Source: Paenibacillus kribbensis (GTDB taxonomy: Bacteria; Bacillota; Bacilli; Paenibacillales; Paenibacillaceae). Taken from it: a stretch of DNA of 64,000 nucleotides. A program made the translations under genes and the position numbers. The stretch covers positions 434,001 through 498,000 of the forward strand of contig NZ_CP020028.1 in the NCBI RefSeq assembly GCF_002240415.1, in the 5' to 3' direction. The notes under the pieces were generated by a model that saw nothing but the letters and a program-made list of their open reading frames with translations, was not told where the DNA came from and made no database searches. Below are positions 29,821 to 39,314 of the stretch, piece by piece (positions within the stretch are counted from its first letter, which is position 1; every line of letters starts with the position of its first letter).

Positions 29821-32800
29821 TTGAAACGATTGCTATCCATGTTGCTGACGGTTGGTCTCATCATTGGCTTGGTGCCGGCGGCCCTGGTAGGTACGGCTCA
29901 TGCTGCGACAGGAACTTATTTTATTTTTCCGAATGAAAAATATGATGTGGATTCGGCCAGATCGGTAAACACCGACCGCATTACAGTTAACGGAACGATT
30001 AACGGAGTGAACGGAAGCACGATATCGTATAGTGTATTCCAACTCTCTAAAAATGGAACGACTCTTAACGTGGTGAATAAAAATGAGAGTCAAAAAGGCG
30101 GAATTACGGTTAGTGGTTCTACGCTTAAAGTTACAGATATTAAACTGTTTCCTGGTTTGAACCGAATTACATTCCAAAGCAGCCAAAACTCGGCTGACAT
30201 GAAGGATTCTATTTACGTAGAGTACCAGGATGGACCCAAGGTTTATGATCTGTCTGCTACGCTGAATGGTGCAACCGAGCAACTGGTAGAGAACCAAACG
30301 GCTGTGTTGACGGACGCTAAAAATAGTGGTTCGGATGACGTTAAGGTGGTCATTCAAGGTACAGCGCCTAACGCCGACAGTGTAACGCTCACGTCTACCA
30401 AAAGCAGTAATACGTATACCATTAGTTCTTTTAATAGCTATAGATTAACAGGTAGTGTTGTACTCAGTCCTGGTAAAAATATAGTGACTATTAAAGTGGG
30501 CAACGGAACTCAGGCCCTTACGGTTACGCGTGAAATTACAATCTATACGGGTAAACCTGAATTCTCCGATTTGAATTTAAGCAAGGATGGGAATGTGTCT
30601 GCTGACCTGACCACTTCGCCTGACTTTACCGTTTCATCTACGAGTGGAATTGTTTTGAATGGTAAGGTTTTGGTTCCAGGCGGTACATCCGATCCGGCAG
30701 TAGCTACTATCAATGCACGCTTCACAGATGTAAGTAACAATGGCAGTGCTGTAGGTAGTGCTACTGGGATTGATGCTACAATTGATACGGCTAATGTGGT
30801 TACATCTAATGGCTATAAGGTGTATCCATTCACGGTGACTGTACCATCAGAGGCTGTAATTGATCATTTGACCAGAGCATCTCTGGGTATAACCTATACT
30901 GATAGCAGTACACCTCCAGCTCCATCGGCTGTTCAATTTACATTGCGCAGCAGCACTCAGCCGTATATTGATGATGTAAACTATCTTCCTGATTTTAATA
31001 ATCAGTTGCTGAACAGAATTAATGGAAGCGGGTCTGATCAAGCCACTGCAATAGATGAAGCCATGAAATTAACTGGAAGCTCTATGAAGAACAAGACCAC
31101 AGATGCTCCATCTGTTCCTGTAGGTATGGAGTTCATCGTTGTTAACGGTGCACCTTCTTCAATCAGTGAACTTTCTGGAGTATCGGTTCATACTGTAGGG
31201 ACACCTCAAGATGTGATTCGAACAATCAATGGCAAGGCAACACAAGTGAAGAAAATCGTTGCTTATGTAGACACTTTGCCTAAAGAAGGACAAAATGTAC
31301 TGAATTTTTATCTGAATGGTGACTCGACCAAGTTAATTAAGGCAACGGTGAATCTGCTGCAGGGTCCGTTCATGAAGTACGATACGATTTATGATGGGCA
31401 ACAAATTCCGTTGAATACATCCAGTTCAAACTTGAACACCTATAAACTGACGCAATTGGGTTACTTTAAAGGTAAATTGCTTGATGTAAGCAACACAGCA
31501 GATATTCATTACACTGGCGCTAACCGAAACGTATTCTTGTATGTCAACAATGTGCTGGTTGATCTGGATGGCTCAGGAGTGGACTTTAAGCTTGCTGCTT
31601 CCTCAGAAACAGCCGCAGCCAATGCACTGGCGAACGGGAATAATGAAATCAAGTTTGTGTACAAACCAGGTATTGAGTATAGCAATACGGTAAAAGTAAA
31701 CTTTACACAGACGAATATTCCGGTAATTCCGGTGCCAAACACACAAGGGATTATTCCTTTTACACCAGTTAGCGGTTTAAGCAGTACGCCAAAATATAGC
31801 GAGATTGCACCAAAAGCAAAAGATGCTAATTTTACTAAGGTAGATGACACGAACTACAAAACATCTCTGAAAAATATCAATGTATTTGGTACTTTCAGTA
31901 TTGCCGATTTGGGTAAAGCAGATCAGGTAAATGGTTCATTAAGTGATATTGCCAATAAAGATCAATATATTCTGGAGATTAAGGGCTCGGACGGCACTGA
32001 GATGAACTGGACGCTGAATAATGAGTTTTTCTCAGCAGAAGATGCCAAAACAACGTACAACTCCGGCGCTACTACAGATAAATTTACAAGCAAAGATTTA
32101 AAGGATCTGCTTGTGTACTATCATCCGGACAAAAAGTATTTCAGCTTTGTACTGAAAAACCAGACCGTTCCGCAAGATGGAACACCAGTAGCCTATAACA
32201 TTACCTTGTACAACAGTGGCAAGAGCGGACCTTTTGCTACTTTCCGACTGCAAGTATCCGGTCAATCCACAGCTTTTGATATTTTGCGTCCGCTCCCTGA
32301 AAAGAGAATCGTGAATCAAAACTTTGTACAAGTAATTGTGAATGCACCTAATGCAGATAGTGTTACAGTGGGTAAGGAAACGGCAGTTCAAGAGGGATTC
32401 GACTCTGATTATGACGGCACTGTTGATTACCCTTCAGCTTATAAAGCCATCTTTACAGGTCTAAAAGCCAACAAAGATACTAAGATTGACGTGGTAGTTA
32501 CAGTAGGTAAGGAAAAACTGAAGCAGACTATCACTGTGAAATATGTGCCTACGAATATTCCTGGCGAGCAGTACATGGAAGCCATGAAAACATCACACAA
32601 AGTGTTTGATGGTAATCTGGCACTTTCCTTTGCAAAAGGAACCAGTCTGATCCGTCGGGATTACGATCAACCTCAACAGTTCAAAAATCAGGTGTTCTCT
32701 GGCCATACTTTGTACTTTGCAATAGCAAATAGTGAAGATGGTGTAGTAGACCGTCATGAATTTGAAACTGAAAAAGCATTATCGGATATGCAAAGCTTGA

Positions 32801-33840
32801 TTGCAGATGGAAGCAGATACTTTAACAGAGAATTCCCAACTCGCTTTAACATGTCGAGTCCGGTATTCTGGATTGACCCAGGTGTAGCAGATGATATTAA
32901 AACAGATGCGTACGATCCGGTAACTTTTGGTGCCGATCCTTATCAACTGGCTAATAAATCGCAAAATGACGACAGTAAGATCAAAAATTTCTACTGGCGT
33001 GATCCGGCTAACGAATTGGTGCCTTCCAAGCGTGGTACATTAACGCTGACGTATGATGATAGTATCGCTCAGGATGCAGGGAAACAAATGACGGTGTTCT
33101 ATTTTGATTCCGATCTTAAAGATTGGCAGAACATCGGTGGTGTGGTAGATCCGAAGAAACATACCATTAAAGTACCGTTCGATCGTTTCGGCTATTATGT
33201 AGTCGCTAAGGTTGGAGAAACGTATAGTGATGTCATTAAGCACAAGTACGCCAGAGATTACATTGAGGCTATTTTGGCTAAAGGTGTCATGAATCCGATG
33301 GATCCAATTAATAGCTTTGGACCTGACAGCTACATCAAGAGAGGCGAATTCACGGCCATGATTGTCAAAGGTCTGCAAATTCCTCTTAATTTCAGTGGAG
33401 CGAAGCATTTTGACGATGTATCCATTCCAAATACGATATCAGCAGATGCCCTCTATGATTATCGTTACATTGAAACGGCTGCACGTGCCGGCATTGTAAA
33501 AGGCTCGCAACCGAGAATCTTCATGCCGGAAGATGTAATCACGCGTCAGGATGCAGCGGTCATGATTGCTAAGGCATTGAATTTGAAGCTGGAAACAGAC
33601 CATGACAAGATCATGAAGAATCTGTCCAAAACCTTTAAAGATGCAGACAAGATTGATTATTATGCACAAGCATCTGTACTGGCTATTGCCAAGAAGGGCT
33701 TCATCACTGGTTCGCCTGTTGATGCAAGTGATCTGAAACAAGGGTATATGTTTAACCCTACATCACTGACCTTGCGTGGCGATGCGGCTATTATTATTGG
33801 TAAAGTTATGGCTGATAAAAAGCTGCTTCCTAAAATCTAA
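29821..33840 (+). CDS. Large secreted protein with three C-terminal SLH domains
   Basis: A 1339-residue surface protein. TTG 29821 is chosen because AAAGGAGG (29805-29812) is 8 bases upstream and the product then starts with a proper Sec signal peptide (basic start, hydrophobic core, cleavage near AHA-ATG). The long middle region is beta-rich, Asn/Thr/Ser-rich and repetitive, with no enzymatic motif I recognise. Three SLH domains occupy about residues 1130-1190, 1195-1262 and 1270-1339. They should bind the pyruvylated polymer made by the tagO-tagA-csaB products directly upstream. A possible promoter is TTGAGA (29722) with TATGTT (29744). Confidence 0.93.
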   Translation: MKRLLSMLLTVGLIIGLVPAALVGTAHAATGTYFIFPNEKYDVDSARSVNTDRITVNGTINGVNGSTISYSVFQLSKNGTTLNVVNKNESQKGGITVSGSTLKVTDIKLFPGLNRITFQSSQNSADMKDSIYVEYQDGPKVYDLSATLNGATEQLVENQTAVLTDAKNSGSDDVKVVIQGTAPNADSVTLTSTKSSNTYTISSFNSYRLTGSVVLSPGKNIVTIKVGNGTQALTVTREITIYTGKPEFSDLNLSKDGNVSADLTTSPDFTVSSTSGIVLNGKVLVPGGTSDPAVATINARFTDVSNNGSAVGSATGIDATIDTANVVTSNGYKVYPFTVTVPSEAVIDHLTRASLGITYTDSSTPPAPSAVQFTLRSSTQPYIDDVNYLPDFNNQLLNRINGSGSDQATAIDEAMKLTGSSMKNKTTDAPSVPVGMEFIVVNGAPSSISELSGVSVHTVGTPQDVIRTINGKATQVKKIVAYVDTLPKEGQNVLNFYLNGDSTKLIKATVNLLQGPFMKYDTIYDGQQIPLNTSSSNLNTYKLTQLGYFKGKLLDVSNTADIHYTGANRNVFLYVNNVLVDLDGSGVDFKLAASSETAAANALANGNNEIKFVYKPGIEYSNTVKVNFTQTNIPVIPVPNTQGIIPFTPVSGLSSTPKYSEIAPKAKDANFTKVDDTNYKTSLKNINVFGTFSIADLGKADQVNGSLSDIANKDQYILEIKGSDGTEMNWTLNNEFFSAEDAKTTYNSGATTDKFTSKDLKDLLVYYHPDKKYFSFVLKNQTVPQDGTPVAYNITLYNSGKSGPFATFRLQVSGQSTAFDILRPLPEKRIVNQNFVQVIVNAPNADSVTVGKETAVQEGFDSDYDGTVDYPSAYKAIFTGLKANKDTKIDVVVTVGKEKLKQTITVKYVPTNIPGEQYMEAMKTSHKVFDGNLALSFAKGTSLIRRDYDQPQQFKNQVFSGHTLYFAIANSEDGVVDRHEFETEKALSDMQSLIADGSRYFNREFPTRFNMSSPVFWIDPGVADDIKTDAYDPVTFGADPYQLANKSQNDDSKIKNFYWRDPANELVPSKRGTLTLTYDDSIAQDAGKQMTVFYFDSDLKDWQNIGGVVDPKKHTIKVPFDRFGYYVVAKVGETYSDVIKHKYARDYIEAILAKGVMNPMDPINSFGPDSYIKRGEFTAMIVKGLQIPLNFSGAKHFDDVSIPNTISADALYDYRYIETAARAGIVKGSQPRIFMPEDVITRQDAAVMIAKALNLKLETDHDKIMKNLSKTFKDADKIDYYAQASVLAIAKKGFITGSPVDASDLKQGYMFNPTSLTLRGDAAIIIGKVMADKKLLPKI

Positions 33841-33863
33841 TCCTTAATAATCTTGATTTATTG

Positions 33864-33922
33864 AAACATCCCTCCATGCGAAATTGGAATTCCCTTTCAT
33901 ATACATGGGAGGGATGTTTTTT
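33864..33922 (+). terminator. Terminator after the SLH protein gene
   Basis: AACATCCCTCC (33865-33875) pairs with GGGAGGGATGTT (33907-33918), with extra ATG/CAT pairing, followed by a T run. Confidence 0.85.
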
Positions 33923-34192
33923 ATAAATCAGCTATTTGACTGGGATTAAGGGCCTATGCCATAATAGCAATGAGCAAATAACTAATGGTAAAGTTTACAG
34001 CATTATTGTTCTTGTATTACCATGAATGCATTAAAATTAACTACTTTTTTTTAAGTATTTATCTCAAAATGTGTTTATTATTTGCTTATATATTTTTTTT
34101 GCACATTTATCTGAAACTTTACGCCTATTTATTCGTAGTAGAGGATTAGTGTGCTTCAATATTACATAGAGAAATGAGTGGGGAGTGATGAG
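33923..34192 (+). other. A+T-rich intergenic region before the RND transporter gene
   Basis: I see no gene and no promoter that stands out. TTGCAC near 34098 has no convincing -10. The stretch 34020-34140 is notably A+T rich, with long T runs. Confidence 0.3.
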
Positions 34193-37100
34193 ATGTCTCA
34201 GTTTTCAATACGCCGTCCTGTAACAGTATTTATGTTAATTATTGCTTTGTTAATCGGGGGCGGTATTTTTGCGTTAAGGCTTCCTGTCGAGCAGATGCCG
34301 GATATGAAGCTGCCTATTGCTGTGGTAGCGACCAGTATTCCGAACTCGACACCGACAGAAGTTGAGGAACTGGTGACCAAACCTATTGAAAAGGGTCTGG
34401 CTTCTATTGAGAATGTGGATACGATCCAGTCGCAGTCTTCAGAAGGATCATCTATGGTCATAGTTCAATTTAATTGGGGAGTAGATATAAATCAGGCAAC
34501 CCTCGACATGCGAGATAAAATTGATGGGGTTCGAGGGTCTCTTCCAAAGGCGGCAAATTCACCGCGCGTACTTAAATTGGATATTAACGCAACGCCAGTT
34601 ATTACCCTCGCTTTTACAGGGGATCAGGATGTTAACAAGCTGAAGCCTATTGCTGAAGATATTATTCAGCCGCGGCTTGAAAGAATTGCGGGAGTAGCGT
34701 CAGTCAGCATGTCAGGTGGGCAGGAACGGCTTGTGAAGATTACTGTAGATCAGGCCAAGCTTCAAAGCTATGGCATTACGCTGGATCAAATCAACCAGGC
34801 ACTATCGTCCAATAACATAGCTGGTTCTGCTGGTTCGGTGTACCGAGGTAATACAGAAATCCAACTTCGGGTTCAAGGTGAATATAAAGCTGTTTCAGAA
34901 ATGGGTGAAACGCCAATTCCAGTCGGGAAGGGAAGCGTTAAGCTAAAGGACATTGCGACAGTTAAAGATTCTGTGGATGAAGTTACAACCATTTCTACCT
35001 ATAATGGAAAGCCAAGTATCAATATTTCTGTTACTAAAGCTACAGGGGGAAATACCCTTTCAATCGCCAATTCTGTGAAGGATAGTTTAGATTCAATACG
35101 GAAGGAATTACCTCCGGGAACTCAATTGGAGATGGTAACAGATGCTTCCAAACCCATTAGCGACTCCGTAAACTCATTAGTAGAGCATGCTGTATTGGGA
35201 CTTGTTATCGCAGCCATTGTGTTGCTGTTATTTTTGAATAGTGTACGTTCCACCATTATTGCTTCTATCGTTATTCCAATCTCTTTCGTAGCAACGTTTA
35301 TGATGATGTATTTTAGCGGACAAACCATCAACGTCATTTCATTGAGTGGTTTGCTACTGGGATTGGGATCCTTTGTCGACTTTGCCGTTGTTATTATTGA
35401 GAATATTTTTAGGCAGCGACATGAAGGGAAGAGCATGCTACAAGGGGCTATTGATGGCTCCAAGCAGGTGGGTAATGCCGTTATGGCGTCTGCACTTGCG
35501 CAGATCGTAGTATTTTTACCAGTTGTTTTTGTTGACGGAATTGCGGGAGTTCTATTTAAACCGCTGGCATTAACTGTTATTTTTTCTCACGTTGCAGCTT
35601 TGGTGGTTTCTCTTCTGATTGTTCCAATGCTCAGCTCACGTTGGTTACCTACCGTACCAGATGAATCAATATACTCTTCAGGTACTTATAAAGGTATTAA
35701 CCCGATTATGTGGTTTAATATTGGTTTCGAGAAGTTTAAGGGCGGCTATCGACGTATATTGAAGTGGGGAATTAACCACAGAAAATCGGTTTTGATCATT
35801 ACATTATTAATGTTTGTTGCAGCTGGGACTCTGATTCCTATGGTTAAAGCTGAATTTATCCCGGAATCCGATACTGGGGAATTCACAATTAACGTAAAAC
35901 TTCCTAATGGAACGGTCTTGGAAGAAACTGAAAAGGTTGTTCAAGGTATAGAAAAAGAAATTTTGAAAGTTCCTGATCTGGATAAAATGACCGTGACAGT
36001 TGGTTCTGGTGGCAATTCTGCCTTTTCAGGTGCAACTCCAACCAACTCGGCAGATCTAAGTGTTACGCTGAAGGATGGCCATCAGCCAACAGATGTTGTA
36101 GTTGAGGGCCTTCGTAAGAAATTTGATAGTATTCCGGATGCAGAGATTACACTGACGTCTACAACAGGTTTTTCAAGTGGATCGGCTGTTAACATTAATC
36201 TAAAAGGTGACGATATTGACGTCCTGAGAGAACTCTCGGACAATCTCGTTGCGGACGTGAAAAACATACCGGGTACCGTTAATGTTAAAAGTAGCTTGAG
36301 TGCGGTTCGCGAAGAATATGAGATTACGGTTAATCGGGAGCTTGCTAGTCGATATGGCTTATCAGCGACCCAAATCTTATCTGCAGTGAATACTTCTTTT
36401 AATGGATCAGTCGCCACAAGCTATCGTACAGGTGAAGATCAGATTGATGTGAAGATATCGTTGCCAGAGCAAAACCGCCATGATTTGTCATATTTACAAT
36501 CTTTACGGATTACCACTTCACAAGGCATCGATGTACCTTTGTCTTCAGTAGTAAGTATGGATAAACGGACTGTACCCGATACTGTTACTCGTGAAGACCA
36601 AACGCGTCAAGTGCAGATTACTGCTGATATTGATGGAACAGGGGACATTCTTACCATTAATCAAAAAATAGATGCTCTATTGAAGAGTACTCACTTCCCA
36701 GAAGGCTACAGTGCAGATACGGGTGGCGGTCAAAATGAGCAAATGATGGAGTCCTTTATAAATCTGGGAATAGCTATATTGCTATCTGTAGTACTGATTT
36801 ATATGGTTATGGCGGGTCAGTTTGAATCCTTGCTTACACCGTTTGTTATTATGTTTTCGGTTCCACCTACATTAATAGGTGTGCTTATTGGTTTGGTTGT
36901 CACAGGATCTAGTCTTAGCGTATCGGCCCTAACCGGTTATATTATGCTCGTCGGCTTGGTCGTGAATAACGCCATTGTTATGATTGATTTCATCATTCAG
37001 CTCCGTAAAGAAGGCCAAGATCGGGATGAAGCCATTATTCATGGAGCATCTGAGCGGCTACGTCCAATTTTGATGACTACACTTGCTACCGTACTTGCTT

Positions 37101-37333
37101 TGCTTCCAATGGCATTCGCTACAGGAGATGGTAATGAAACACAAGCACCTATGGCAGTTGTCGTTGTGTTCGGGTTGTCCTTTGCTGCTTTGATTACATT
37201 GATTCTTATTCCGGTTGTCTATGTTATTTTGGATAATATGATTGAAAAGCGTAAAAATCGTAAATTGAAAAGACAAGCAAAGAGACAACTCAAAAAAGAA
37301 GCAAAGCTGCAACAAAAGAGTGTTCACATTTAA
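34193..37333 (+). CDS. RND (AcrB/SwrC-type) efflux transporter
   Basis: A 1046-residue resistance-nodulation-division pump with the standard layout: one helix, a large outer domain, six helices, a second outer domain, five helices. ATG 34193 follows GGGGAG at 34180-34185. In the helix-4 relay motif the usual VDDAIVV reads VDFAVV: Asp396 is kept but the next Asp is Phe397. The helix-10 lysine position of AcrB is Asn925 (LVVNNAIV), as in other Gram-positive members as far as I know. A lipoprotein adaptor follows after 20 bases. Substrate is unknown; lipopeptide or drug export is possible by analogy with SwrC. Confidence 0.93.
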   Translation: MSQFSIRRPVTVFMLIIALLIGGGIFALRLPVEQMPDMKLPIAVVATSIPNSTPTEVEELVTKPIEKGLASIENVDTIQSQSSEGSSMVIVQFNWGVDINQATLDMRDKIDGVRGSLPKAANSPRVLKLDINATPVITLAFTGDQDVNKLKPIAEDIIQPRLERIAGVASVSMSGGQERLVKITVDQAKLQSYGITLDQINQALSSNNIAGSAGSVYRGNTEIQLRVQGEYKAVSEMGETPIPVGKGSVKLKDIATVKDSVDEVTTISTYNGKPSINISVTKATGGNTLSIANSVKDSLDSIRKELPPGTQLEMVTDASKPISDSVNSLVEHAVLGLVIAAIVLLLFLNSVRSTIIASIVIPISFVATFMMMYFSGQTINVISLSGLLLGLGSFVDFAVVIIENIFRQRHEGKSMLQGAIDGSKQVGNAVMASALAQIVVFLPVVFVDGIAGVLFKPLALTVIFSHVAALVVSLLIVPMLSSRWLPTVPDESIYSSGTYKGINPIMWFNIGFEKFKGGYRRILKWGINHRKSVLIITLLMFVAAGTLIPMVKAEFIPESDTGEFTINVKLPNGTVLEETEKVVQGIEKEILKVPDLDKMTVTVGSGGNSAFSGATPTNSADLSVTLKDGHQPTDVVVEGLRKKFDSIPDAEITLTSTTGFSSGSAVNINLKGDDIDVLRELSDNLVADVKNIPGTVNVKSSLSAVREEYEITVNRELASRYGLSATQILSAVNTSFNGSVATSYRTGEDQIDVKISLPEQNRHDLSYLQSLRITTSQGIDVPLSSVVSMDKRTVPDTVTREDQTRQVQITADIDGTGDILTINQKIDALLKSTHFPEGYSADTGGGQNEQMMESFINLGIAILLSVVLIYMVMAGQFESLLTPFVIMFSVPPTLIGVLIGLVVTGSSLSVSALTGYIMLVGLVVNNAIVMIDFIIQLRKEGQDRDEAIIHGASERLRPILMTTLATVLALLPMAFATGDGNETQAPMAVVVVFGLSFAALITLILIPVVYVILDNMIEKRKNRKLKRQAKRQLKKEAKLQQKSVHI

Positions 37334-37353
37334 TAATGAGGTGAAGAGATATA

Positions 37354-38700
37354 ATGAATAAAAAAAGTGCTCTGATTGCCACGACATTGCTTTTATCAGT
37401 TGCATTGGCAGGCTGCGGTGGGGGAGAGGCCCCCGCTGCTTCACCTGCTGCGCAAAAAGCAATTCCGATCCAGGTAGCAAAAGTAGCTAAAGGCAGTCTG
37501 GCAGATTCAACAGGTATTGTAGGCAGCTTTGCGCCTAAAGATACGACTCAGGTTTCCCCGAAAATTAGCGGAAAAATACAGAACATTAATTTGACGGTAG
37601 GGCAAAAGGTAAACAAAGGCGATGTTTTGTTTACGATTGATCAGAAAGACCTTCAGGATACAATTACACAAAATCAAGAATCCTATCAGGTTGCACTGGC
37701 TAATTTAAAACAGGCGGAGTCTGGAGCAGCACAATCAGTTCAGCAGGCTGAGACTAGTGTAGACCAAGCTAAAAGTGCACTTGTTCAGCAGGATAATTCT
37801 ATTACACAAGCTCAGAATGGGCTGGTGGATGCTCAAAATTCCGTGCGTGATGCTCAAAGCACGCTAACTCGGAATCAGCAACTCTTTAGTGCTGGTGCTG
37901 TTTCGCAATCTGAATTAGAGCAGTCTCAAATAGCGCATAGAAAAGCTCAGACAGCGCTGGAAAATGCTCAAATTGCACTTCATAATGCCCAAACGTCCAA
38001 GGAGAGTGCGCAAACAACATACAGTAATGCTCAAAAATCATTACGTCTTGCACAGCAAAAAACGGGTATTGATGTGGCGCGTGCTTCGGTGAATCAGTCC
38101 AAGGCTGCTTTGGATACGGCACGTAGTCAGCTTGTCGACGCTGTCGTCAGAGCCCCTATGTCAGGCACTATTTCGGTAGTGGCAGGTACAACAGGGCAAA
38201 TGGTCAGCCCTCAGTCAGCTGTAGCTACAATTGCAAACACCAATCCGATCCTTGCCAAGGTAAATGTATCTGAAGAGGATCTGCTTAAGCTAAACGTAGG
38301 CTCCACTGTAACTGTAGGGATAGACTCGTTGGGCAAGCGAATTGAGGCTAAAGTGACAGCAGTCAATCCGGTTATGGATAATGATCTTAAGGCATATCCT
38401 GTCGAAATATCAGTCCCTAATCCTTCTGGCGAGTTCAAATCTGGCATGGTAGTGACTGTTTACATGAAATCAGAAGCTGCACACAATATTCTCGTAACGC
38501 AGGATGCAATTACGGAGCAGGCGGGGAAAAAGTATGCGTATGTAGTTGAGGGATCCACGGCTAAGCGGGTAGAGGTGCAAACAGGCGAGGAAAGTGCCAA
38601 GCAGGTTGAAGTAACCAAAGGGCTTACTGAAGGACAGACTATTGCCGTTAAAGGTATAAGTCTGCTTACAGATGGTGCGAAGGTTAATATAGTGAAGTAA
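37354..38700 (+). CDS. RND adaptor (membrane fusion) lipoprotein
   Basis: A 448-residue periplasmic-adaptor-type protein. The signal peptide ends in the lipobox LAGC with lipidated Cys21. A split lipoyl (biotinyl-like) domain (KISGKIQNINLTVGQKVNKGD and RAPMSGTISVV) flanks a long Ala/Gln/Ser-rich coiled-coil hairpin (about 105-250). Beta-barrel and membrane-proximal domains follow. ATG 37354 follows GAGGTGAAGAG. It lies 20 bases after the RND gene, so one operon is likely. The coiled coil is long, of the kind that contacts TolC tips in Gram-negative pumps. Confidence 0.93.
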   Translation: MNKKSALIATTLLLSVALAGCGGGEAPAASPAAQKAIPIQVAKVAKGSLADSTGIVGSFAPKDTTQVSPKISGKIQNINLTVGQKVNKGDVLFTIDQKDLQDTITQNQESYQVALANLKQAESGAAQSVQQAETSVDQAKSALVQQDNSITQAQNGLVDAQNSVRDAQSTLTRNQQLFSAGAVSQSELEQSQIAHRKAQTALENAQIALHNAQTSKESAQTTYSNAQKSLRLAQQKTGIDVARASVNQSKAALDTARSQLVDAVVRAPMSGTISVVAGTTGQMVSPQSAVATIANTNPILAKVNVSEEDLLKLNVGSTVTVGIDSLGKRIEAKVTAVNPVMDNDLKAYPVEISVPNPSGEFKSGMVVTVYMKSEAAHNILVTQDAITEQAGKKYAYVVEGSTAKRVEVQTGEESAKQVEVTKGLTEGQTIAVKGISLLTDGAKVNIVK

Positions 38701-39314
38701 TTGTTTTTTGTAATATTCAAAATAAATACTGTTACTCCGTCATTACCTACTGCTTAAAGTGTTTTAGAGTATTTGATTTCAAGGGAGTCTATAGTTTTTA
38801 TGTTCTTTATATATTCTATGGAAATTTCTCGATGAATATACTCTAATAAAGCTGTTTTTAACGCATGGGGATAACCCTTGTACATTTAAGGCTGATAAGG
38901 TAAAAGTTGTAGGATGACGGAGGAACAGGTTTAATAGTATAATTATGACTGTGGAAAGCGGAATACATAATCAAAAAAAATAAAATTTTTTTTGAAACTG
39001 ACGCAACTTTTTAAACCTATGCTACGTCTAATTGGGTGAGTATGAAACAAAGGGGTACAAAAGCGTGTAAAGACAAAATTCGCTAAAAAAAATCTTTACT
39101 GCATTGTTATCACATTGTATAATACTGGAGTACGTCGTAAATGGACGCTTTCTTTCAACTAGATTCCAAGCTTCTGTGATATTGTCACAGATATCATTTT
39201 ATAAGGGTTCTCATAAAGCTCGGAAAGGAGGTGTAACGACTGATGAGTGACAAGATCCGACAAAAAGACAAAAATAATATTTCTGTTTATATTCAAGGAG
39301 GAGAAAAAAAGGTT
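38701..39314 (+). promoter_or_regulatory. Upstream region and 5' leader of the S-layer-type gene
   Basis: The best promoter is TTTACT (39095-39100), 17 bases, TATAAT (39118-39123). Another TATAAT at 38938-38943 has a weak -35. The predicted leader is over 100 bases and contains the hairpin CTGTGA-tattg-TCACAG (39174-39190). Two strong ribosome sites follow: AAAGGAGGTG (39224-39233), serving ATG 39243, and AAGGAGGAG (39296-39304), serving ATG 39315, both in the same frame. No clear terminator is seen after the adaptor gene, so read-through from the RND operon is possible. Confidence 0.6.
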
